The notes beneath the pieces are model-generated. The model ran no database searches. It was not told the origin of the DNA and saw nothing but the letters and a program-made list of their open reading frames with translations. From NCBI GenBank assembly GCA_022822245.1, contig JAJECB010000450.1, positions 1-26,989 of the forward strand: DNA of 26,989 nt. Reading direction: 5' to 3'. Every line of letters starts with the position of its first letter. The first letter of the stretch is position 1. Shown here one piece after another: positions 22,051 to 26,989 of the stretch. Made by a program: the position numbers and the translations under genes. The DNA is from Gammaproteobacteria bacterium. Its GTDB lineage: Bacteria; Pseudomonadota; Gammaproteobacteria; HK1.

Positions 22051-23046
22051 ATGCCGGGCAACGGGCAGGGACCCGGGCGGACCGAGCGGACGGGGCGACT
22101 CGCCTCGGCGAGCGTTCCGGAGCCCGTGCTCGCCGCTCCGGCCCCCGCTCTCACGGCTCGCTCCGAGTGGTCGACCTGGGCCGTGCTGGTAGCGGTCTAC
22201 GGCGGATGGCTCGCCCTCACCTGGCACGCCGCAGCCCTCCCCTGGTGGGTGGTGCTGGTGGCCGGCGGGTGGCTCACCGCGTGGCACGGTTCCCTGCAGC
22301 ACGAGGCCATCCACGGGTATCCGACCCGCTCTCCACGTCTCAACGCGGCGCTCGTCTGGCTGCCGATCGGCCTCTGGATGCCCTACGCCATCTACCGCGA
22401 GACCCACGTGGAGCACCATGAGTCGGCGCACCTCACCGACCCCGCCGCCGACCCCGAATCGTTCTACGTGTCGGCGGAAGGCTGGGCCCGCATGGGTCGG
22501 CTGCGCCGCGCCCTGCACGTCGTCAACCAGACCCTGGCCGGGCGGCTCTCCATCGGCCCCGCCGTCATCGCCGGCCGGTTCTGGCTCGAGGAGGCGCGCC
22601 GGTTGCTCCGGGGCGATTTCGCGCACGCCCGCACGTGGGCGGCACACGTGGTGGGGGTGGCGTTCGTATTCGCCTGGACGGCGGGGGTGTGCGAGATGTC
22701 GATCGCGGCGTACGCCGCGTTGTTCGCCTGGCCCGGGCTCTCGCTGACCCTGCTCCGCTCCTTCGCGGAGCACGAGCCGGCGTCCGAGGAAGATCGCCGC
22801 ACCGTGATCGTCGAGAGCGGGCTCTTCGGCAGCCTCCTCTACCTCAACAACAACCTCCACGCCGTGCACCACGCCTTTCCGGGCCTTCCCTGGCACGCGA
22901 TCCCCGCCGCCCGGCGCGCCCACCGCGACCGGTTCGACAGCCCGGAGGGGCCGCGGGTGCACCGGGGCTACGCGGCGATCGCCCGCCGCTGGCTGCTGAG
23001 ACCGCGCGACTGCCCGATTCACCCCGGGCTGAGCGCGGCCGGCTGA
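22051..23046 (+). CDS. Membrane fatty acid desaturase (histidine-box di-iron family)
   Basis: A 331-residue integral membrane di-iron oxygenase, expected to put double bonds into membrane acyl chains using oxygen. All three histidine boxes are present: HEAIH (84-88), HVEHH (119-123) and HAVHH (270-274), with additional His79 and His127. Hydrophobic segments lie at about 42-75, 98-113 and 197-235. The 35 N-terminal residues are polar and Pro/Ala-rich. The strong GAGGAGGAG with 5 bases to the ATG fixes the start, and part of it lies in a leader hairpin. The gene is divergent from the XRE regulator and has a minisatellite at its stop codon. Carotenoid ketolase/hydroxylase relatives share the boxes, so the acyl substrate is likely but not certain. 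Confidence 0.88.
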   Translation: MPGNGQGPGRTERTGRLASASVPEPVLAAPAPALTARSEWSTWAVLVAVYGGWLALTWHAAALPWWVVLVAGGWLTAWHGSLQHEAIHGYPTRSPRLNAALVWLPIGLWMPYAIYRETHVEHHESAHLTDPAADPESFYVSAEGWARMGRLRRALHVVNQTLAGRLSIGPAVIAGRFWLEEARRLLRGDFAHARTWAAHVVGVAFVFAWTAGVCEMSIAAYAALFAWPGLSLTLLRSFAEHEPASEEDRRTVIVESGLFGSLLYLNNNLHAVHHAFPGLPWHAIPAARRAHRDRFDSPEGPRVHRGYAAIARRWLLRPRDCPIHPGLSAAG

Positions 23047-23077
23047 GCGTGGGGGGCTGAGCGTGGGGGGCTGAGCG
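23027..23077. repeat. 14-bp minisatellite covering the desaturase stop codon
   Basis: GGCTGAGCGTGGGG occurs exactly at 23041-23054 and 23055-23068, partially as GGCTGAGCG at 23069-23077, and in diverged form at 23027-23040 (11 of 14). The array spans the last codons and TGA of the desaturase gene and the whole gap to the convergent dioxygenase gene, whose stop starts at 23078. Each unit carries a TGA. Confidence 0.9.
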
Positions 23078-23983
23078 CTACCCGCCGGCGGGCGTCCGCT
23101 CGGCGGCGCGCTGGCGCTTCCACGGCCCGCCGTAACCCTCCCGCGCCCAGTCCGGCGGCAGCTCGCAGGGGCGGACGTCGAAGCTCGCGAACCGGGCCGG
23201 CCGGCCGCGCACAATCTCCCCGAGTCGAGGGCTCGGGATCGGGCTCGGGGTATAGGAGAAGGAGTCGGCGCTCGAGTAGACCGCGAGCAGGAGCGGGCGG
23301 TCCCGGTCCGAGTCGTTTCGGAGCGACCCGTGAATGGTGCGGCAGCCGAGCAGCACCGTTGTCCCCGGGGGTCCCACGGGGGCGTCGACCATGTCCTCCT
23401 CGATCCAGCTCGCTTCTTCCGAGGCAATCCGCACCGCGAACGAGCCGCTCTCGTCGTACATGCTGTAGAGCTTTCCGAGGTGGCTCCCCGGCACCATGGC
23501 GAGGGGACCCTGCTCCGGCGCGCAGCCGTCGATGTAGACCCCGATGGTGACCGGGCTGTAGTCGGTATGGGGCCAGGCCTGGATGTCCTGGTGCCACTTG
23601 AAGCCGCGGCTCCCCCGCCCCGACTTGAGGTTGAGCTTGGCGTGATGGAACTTGACGTCCGGCCCGACGACGTCCGCCGCGAGCGCGGTCATTTCGTCGC
23701 TCCGGATGAACTCCCAGAACTCCGGGTGGTGGTCCTGGGGGCTGTAGATGCGATGCAGCCGCGGACGCGCGGCCGAATGCCCCTCCTCGAGCACGTAGAC
23801 GTCGTCGGATTCGGCGCACCGGCGGCTCGCCTCCACGAGCTCCCCCATGGCCGCCCGCAGCCGCTCGGTCCAGCTCGCTGAAATGGCACCCTCGAGCCCC
23901 ACGTAGCCCTGTTCGAAGTAGTGCCGGCGCTCGTCTTCGGTCAGCCGCACGGCCGGCTGGGCGAGGATGGCTTCGGGCTGCAT
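23078..23983 (-). CDS. Phytanoyl-CoA dioxygenase (PhyH) family protein, copy 1
   Basis: A 301-residue Fe(II)/2-oxoglutarate-type dioxygenase of the PhyH/EctD family, predicted cytosolic. The iron triad is visible: His131 and Asp133 in FKWHQDIQAWPH and His218 in RTIHGS. Arg229 (SDRDRPLL) is placed to hold the 2-oxoglutarate carboxylate. MVPGSHLGK (163-171) and the N-terminal HYFEQGYVGLEG are further family marks. The ATG at 23983 is preferred because GGAGGA lies 7 bases upstream; an in-frame ATG at 24001 is too early relative to that site. The gene is 108 bases downstream of a second PhyH gene on the same strand. Family members hydroxylate fatty acyl-CoA, ectoine, proline, halogenated or natural-product substrates, and none can be assigned here. 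Confidence 0.88.
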   Translation of the reverse strand: MQPEAILAQPAVRLTEDERRHYFEQGYVGLEGAISASWTERLRAAMGELVEASRRCAESDDVYVLEEGHSAARPRLHRIYSPQDHHPEFWEFIRSDEMTALAADVVGPDVKFHHAKLNLKSGRGSRGFKWHQDIQAWPHTDYSPVTIGVYIDGCAPEQGPLAMVPGSHLGKLYSMYDESGSFAVRIASEEASWIEEDMVDAPVGPPGTTVLLGCRTIHGSLRNDSDRDRPLLLAVYSSADSFSYTPSPIPSPRLGEIVRGRPARFASFDVRPCELPPDWAREGYGGPWKRQRAAERTPAGG

Positions 23984-24091
23984 GGGTTGCTCCTCCATCA
24001 AGGGCGGGGACCGACGGCGCCCCCGGAGACTTCGCCCCGCCCCGCCGGCCGGGGCGCCGAACTTCGTGCGCGACGCTCCGCGCGGCGCGGC

Positions 24092-24904
24092 TCAGGCCGC
24101 CTCTCGCGCGGTGGCGAGGATCGCGTCGTCGGGCATGAGCTCGAGCGGGTTCCAGTTGAGGGACCGGACGTAGTCCGGGCGCGGGTTCTCGACCTCGTGC
24201 GGGTGGTTCGCGACCTGGTTGTAGCAGAGATAGGCCTGCCTCCGGTCGTTCGCCGACAGGTTGTGGCCGGAGGCGTGCAGCAGGTTGCAGTGCAGGATGG
24301 CGACCGTTCCGGCGCGCCCGGTGACGGGGACCGGCGATGGGTACTTCGCCATGAGCTCGCACATACGCTCCGGCCCGACCGCCCAGAGCTGGTACGCGGT
24401 CGAGTCGTCCCAGTACGGGACCTGCCGGTTGGCGCGGTGGGAGCCGGGCAGGAAGTACAGGCACCCGTTCATTTCGGTGCTGTCGTCCAGCATCAGCATC
24501 ACGGTGGTCATCGCGGGCCGGGCGATTCCGTCGAGGTGCCAGGTGCCGAAGTCCTGGTGCCAGGGCCACGCCGAGCCCTCGATTGCGGCCTTGAGGTTCA
24601 CCTTGGAGTGGTGCAGGTAGAGCGCATCGTCGCGAAGGAGCTGCCGGGCGACCCCGAGGGTCCGGGACTGGCAGGCGAACGCGCGGTACTCCGGCGAGGC
24701 GGTCGGCCCGTCCCGCTCGTGCATGCGGAGCATGATCTTCGGGCGCCCGCCCTCTCCTTCGCGGACGATTCCTTCCGCGTCGAGGCGCGAGACCCGGTCC
24801 ACCTCCCCCCGGAGGGCCGCGACCTCCGCCGGCGAGAAGAGCTCCGGGAAGACCAGGAATCCGTCCCGGTCGTAGCGGTCGATCTGTTCCTTCGTCAAGC
24901 GCAT
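24092..24904 (-). CDS. Phytanoyl-CoA dioxygenase (PhyH) family protein, copy 2
   Basis: A 270-residue Fe(II)/2-oxoglutarate-type dioxygenase. It opens MRLTKEQIDRYDRDGFLVFP, the standard start of the family. The iron ligands are His116 and Asp118 in WPWHQDFGTWHLDG and probably His210 in NLLHASGHNLS. Arg221/Arg222 lie at the expected 2-oxoglutarate position. CLYFLPGSHRANRQVP (148-163) is the conserved second strand region. The WHQDFGTWHLDG stretch recalls the ectoine hydroxylase signature, but the EDG-type ending is altered and no ect genes are near. It shares family but only limited sequence with the adjacent copy 1, so they are old paralogs and not a recent duplication. GGAGGGGAG lies about 10 bases before the ATG. 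A perfect palindrome is found 20 bases upstream. Confidence 0.9.
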   Translation of the reverse strand: MRLTKEQIDRYDRDGFLVFPELFSPAEVAALRGEVDRVSRLDAEGIVREGEGGRPKIMLRMHERDGPTASPEYRAFACQSRTLGVARQLLRDDALYLHHSKVNLKAAIEGSAWPWHQDFGTWHLDGIARPAMTTVMLMLDDSTEMNGCLYFLPGSHRANRQVPYWDDSTAYQLWAVGPERMCELMAKYPSPVPVTGRAGTVAILHCNLLHASGHNLSANDRRQAYLCYNQVANHPHEVENPRPDYVRSLNWNPLELMPDDAILATAREAA

Positions 24905-24923
24905 GGACCTTGTCTCCCCTCCT

Positions 24924-24938
24924 CGACGGATTCCGTCG
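24924..24938. promoter_or_regulatory. Perfect 15-bp palindrome between divergent genes, candidate operator
   Basis: CGACGGA, one central T, then TCCGTCG. It lies in the 103-base gap between the divergent starts of the second PhyH gene and the GNAT gene, 20 bases from the PhyH start codon. The dyad is operator-like, but no cognate regulator is adjacent. Confidence 0.4.
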
Positions 24939-25007
24939 TTATCAGGACGGTAGCAGAAGTGGCAGGATCTCGCCCCATCGCAGGGTCCATGGCGAGGAGG
25001 GCCGGAC

Positions 25008-25532
25008 ATGATCAGACGCTGCACGGCGGACGATTTCGACCGTATGCTCGCGATCATCAACGACGCGGCGACGGCCTACCGCGGCATCATCCCCGACGAT
25101 CGGTGGAAGGAGCCCTACATGCCCGCCGAGGAGCTGGCCGAGGAGATCGCGGCCGGCATCGAGTTCGACGGATACGAGATTGCGGGGACCGGTCTCGTCG
25201 GCGTGATGGGCGTCCAGATGGTCGAGGACGTGACGCTCATCCGCCACGCCTACGTGGCGAGGGGCCGTCAACGGTCGGGGATCGGGTCGGCGCTGCTCGA
25301 GGGACTGCGCGGGCGGGTGGACCGCCCGATCCTGATCGGCACGTGGGCGGCCGCGACCTGGGCGATCGACTTCTACCGGCGGCACGGCTTCGAGCTGGTC
25401 CCGGCGGGGGAGAAGTCACGCCTCCTGCGGCGCTACTGGACCGTACCCGAGCGCCAGATCGAGACCTCGGTGGTGTTGGCGGACCCCCGGTGGCACGCGC
25501 GGGCGGCGGACGGGTCCGCCTCCTCGTCGTAG
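25008..25532 (+). CDS. GNAT-family N-acetyltransferase
   Basis: A 174-residue acetyl-CoA-dependent acyltransferase. The acetyl-CoA motif A is IRHAYVARGRQRSGIGSALL (about 78-97: beta-4 followed by the R/Q-x-x-G-x-G/S pyrophosphate loop), and IDFYRRHGFELVP (about 119-131) is motif B. Length fits the family. GAGGAGG lies about 8 bases before the ATG at 25008. The methyltransferase gene starts 6 bases after the stop, so the two are likely co-transcribed. The substrate (amino group of a small molecule or protein) is unknown. Confidence 0.9.
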   Translation: MIRRCTADDFDRMLAIINDAATAYRGIIPDDRWKEPYMPAEELAEEIAAGIEFDGYEIAGTGLVGVMGVQMVEDVTLIRHAYVARGRQRSGIGSALLEGLRGRVDRPILIGTWAAATWAIDFYRRHGFELVPAGEKSRLLRRYWTVPERQIETSVVLADPRWHARAADGSASSS

Positions 25533-25538
25533 ATCCCG

Positions 25539-26192
25539 ATGCAGGCGCACGAGGTCACCGCCATCACCATCGCGGAGTACGACCGCATGGCGGAGGCTTA
25601 CCGCCGGGGCACCGCGGATCACGACGTGAGCCAGAACATCGCGGCCCTTCTCGAGGCGATCGAGGGCGAGGCGCCCCACGTCATCCTCGACCTCGGCTGC
25701 GGCCCCGGGCGGGACCTTCGCCGCTTCACCGAGCTTGGCCACGAGGCGGTCGGCCTCGACGGCTCCGGGGAGCTGGCCGCAATGGCGCGTGGCGAGACCG
25801 GCTGCGAGGTGCTGCACCAGGACTTCCTCGCGCTCGATCTGCCGAGCGCCCGCTTCGACGGGATCTTCGCGAACGCGTCTCTCTTCCACGTGCCGGGCGG
25901 CGAGCTCCCCCGAGTCCTCCGGGACCTTGCCGCGGCCCTCAAGCCGGACGGCGTGCTCTTCTCCTCGAACCCGCGCGGCCGCAACGAGGAAGGCTGGGCC
26001 GGGGGGCGCTACGGCTGCTTCCATGACCTCGAGTCATGGCGGGCGTACGTCACCGCGGCGGGGTTCCGGGAGCTCCACCACTACTACCGCCCGCCGGGCC
26101 GGCCGCGGGCCGAGCAGCCGTGGCTCGCCACGGTCTGGCGCAAGACCCCCCGGGAGGGGCAGGGGGCCGGGACCCTGAGCTTCCCTCAGTGA
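25539..26192 (+). CDS. Class I SAM-dependent methyltransferase
   Basis: A 217-residue small-molecule methyltransferase of the UbiE/Methyltransf_11 or 25 type. The SAM loop is VILDLGCGPGRDLRRF (48-63), followed by AVGLDGS (motif II, about 70-76), QDFLALDLPSARFDGIFANASLFHV (motif III region) and LRDLAAALKPDGVLFSSNPRG (the post-III strand). YDRMAEAY near the N-terminus is a common opening of this group. No strong ribosome-binding site precedes the ATG; the 6-base distance from the GNAT stop suggests translational coupling. Substrate not identifiable. Confidence 0.88.
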   Translation: MQAHEVTAITIAEYDRMAEAYRRGTADHDVSQNIAALLEAIEGEAPHVILDLGCGPGRDLRRFTELGHEAVGLDGSGELAAMARGETGCEVLHQDFLALDLPSARFDGIFANASLFHVPGGELPRVLRDLAAALKPDGVLFSSNPRGRNEEGWAGGRYGCFHDLESWRAYVTAAGFRELHHYYRPPGRPRAEQPWLATVWRKTPREGQGAGTLSFPQ

Positions 26193-26291
26193 CGGTAGGC
26201 TCTCGAGCCGTGCCGCTTCGGACGGGAGGGCAGCCCGGGCCGGATCCCGGGGGCAAGGGCGCGTCCGCGGGCGCGACGCAAGGACCTCTCC

Positions 26292-26320
26292 GTGGGCTGG
26301 GAGCCCGCGTTCCCAGGAGG
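26292..26320 (+). repeat. Dispersed 29-bp repeat, copy 2
   Basis: Core GGGCTGGGAGCCCGCGTTCCC matches the copy at 9455-9483 at 24 of 29 positions. It lies in the 245-base gap between the methyltransferase and ABC ATPase genes. I see no gene in that gap. Confidence 0.5.
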
Positions 26321-26437
26321 TTCCTTCGGGCGGCGGGCGGGCGGGCACGAAGGCCGAGCACGGCGTGTTGACCGCGCGCCGATGGTTCGCTGACACTTCG
26401 GGGGCACGAAAACTTCCGGAACAATGGGACACGGACC

Positions 26438-26989
26438 TTGAGCCCGACCGCCCCCCCCGAACCCGGCTCGCGCCCGGAGCCGGACGTTCACCTTCGCCTT
26501 GAAGGCGTGGGCAAACGCTTCGGGTCGGTGGTCGCCCTCGACGGCGTCGACCTCGGCGTCCGGCACGGGGAGTTCTTCTGCCTGCTCGGGGCGAGCGCGG
26601 CCGGCAAGACCACGACCTTGCGGGTCATCTCCGGGCTCGAGACGCCGGACGGCGGGCGGGTGGAATTCGACGGAGAGGACGTCGCGGGCGTCCCGTCTCC
26701 CGATCGCGGGATCGCGATGGTGTTCCAGACCTTCGCCCTCTATCCCCACCTCACCGTCTTCGAGAACCTCGCCTACCCCCTCCGCGAGGCCCGCGTCGCG
26801 GGGGCCGAGATCAAGGCCCGCGTGGGCGAGATGGCGGAAATGCTCCGCATCGGGCACGTCCTCGACCGCAAGCCCGAAACCGCGAGCGGGGGCGAGCAGC
26901 AGCGGATCGCGATCGGCCGGGCCCTCATCCGCCGCCCGCGCCTGCTGCTCCTCGACGAGCCGCTGACCAACCTCGACGCCAAGCTCCGC
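26438..26989 (+). CDS. ABC transporter ATP-binding protein, N-terminal part (sugar/MalK-UgpC type)
   Basis: The first 184 residues of an ATPase subunit; the gene runs off the right edge. Visible motifs: Walker A GASAAGKTT (51-59), Q-loop VFQTFALYPHLTV (95-107), signature ASGGEQQR (149-156), Walker B LLLLDEP (169-175) and D-loop NLDAKLR. The YPHLTV and EPLTNLDAKLR forms are typical of the MalK/UgpC/PotA-type importer ATPases. Walker A fits GxxxxGK[ST] although most relatives have GPSGCGKS/T. The start is uncertain: the TTG at 26438 gives a short Pro-rich leader before VHLRLEGVGKRFG; an ATG at 26424 is out of frame. Permease and binding-protein genes, if any, would lie beyond the window. Confidence 0.88.
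   Translation, partial: MSPTAPPEPGSRPEPDVHLRLEGVGKRFGSVVALDGVDLGVRHGEFFCLLGASAAGKTTTLRVISGLETPDGGRVEFDGEDVAGVPSPDRGIAMVFQTFALYPHLTVFENLAYPLREARVAGAEIKARVGEMAEMLRIGHVLDRKPETASGGEQQRIAIGRALIRRPRLLLLDEPLTNLDAKLR

Noticed and set aside
24092..24904. Ectoine hydroxylase (EctD) identity for the second PhyH gene
   Set aside because: The WHQDFGTWHLDG stretch is reminiscent, but the rest of the EctD signature is altered and no ectABC genes are nearby.
26424..26440. ATG at 26424 as start of the ABC ATPase gene
   Set aside because: It is out of frame with the ATPase and meets TGA after five codons. The TTG at 26438 is the nearest usable start.

Overview
This 27 kb, very GC-rich window (roughly 70 % by eye) reads as ordinary proteobacterial chromosome, most likely from a gammaproteobacterium. 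That placement is an inference. It rests on an alanine-zipper Lpp/OprI-type lipoprotein, a DsbB, an RsmE and a large membrane protein with PilJ-like and ChpA/FimL-like parts, all of them typical of gammaproteobacterial cores. No tRNA, rRNA, CRISPR array, phage gene or intact transposase gene was seen.

Left part (1-7182), housekeeping: the start of argH (minus) faces an adenylosuccinate-lyase-family gene (plus). Both encode aspartase/fumarase-superfamily enzymes, and a small inverted-repeat element sits in their shared upstream region. An L,D-transpeptidase then converges on the Lpp-like lipoprotein gene. The PilJ/FimL-like gene follows and ends on the same bases as the convergent rsmE, and dsbB is divergent from rsmE.

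Middle-left part (7260-11073, plus): a cytochrome P450, a gamma-class carbonic anhydrase-like hexapeptide protein and a MOP-superfamily membrane transporter. A second type of imperfect-inverted-repeat element lies between the last two.

Middle part (11092-21840, all minus): ten genes. From upstream to downstream they are an XRE regulator, GTP cyclohydrolase II, a YdjM-like membrane hydrolase, a DadA-like FAD amine oxidoreductase, a D-2-hydroxyacid dehydrogenase, a class I glutamine-amidotransferase-type hydrolase, an enoyl-CoA hydratase, an O-methyltransferase-fold protein, an LLM flavin monooxygenase and an Ldh2-type dehydrogenase. The last four are packed like an operon. The mix suggests amino-acid, imino-acid or CoA-ester catabolism, but no single pathway can be named.

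Right part (21841-26989): an AT-rich intergenic island separates the XRE gene from a divergent fatty acid desaturase. It carries paired direct repeats and a strong leader hairpin that touches the desaturase ribosome-binding site. Two adjacent phytanoyl-CoA-dioxygenase-family (non-haem iron) genes run on the minus strand. They are followed on the plus strand by a GNAT acetyltransferase, a SAM methyltransferase and the 5' part of a sugar-type ABC transporter ATPase gene that runs off the window.

The most interesting signals are the sensor-like PilJ/FimL composite protein, the two short inverted-repeat element families (one occupying a divergent promoter region), and the regulatory architecture in front of the desaturase.
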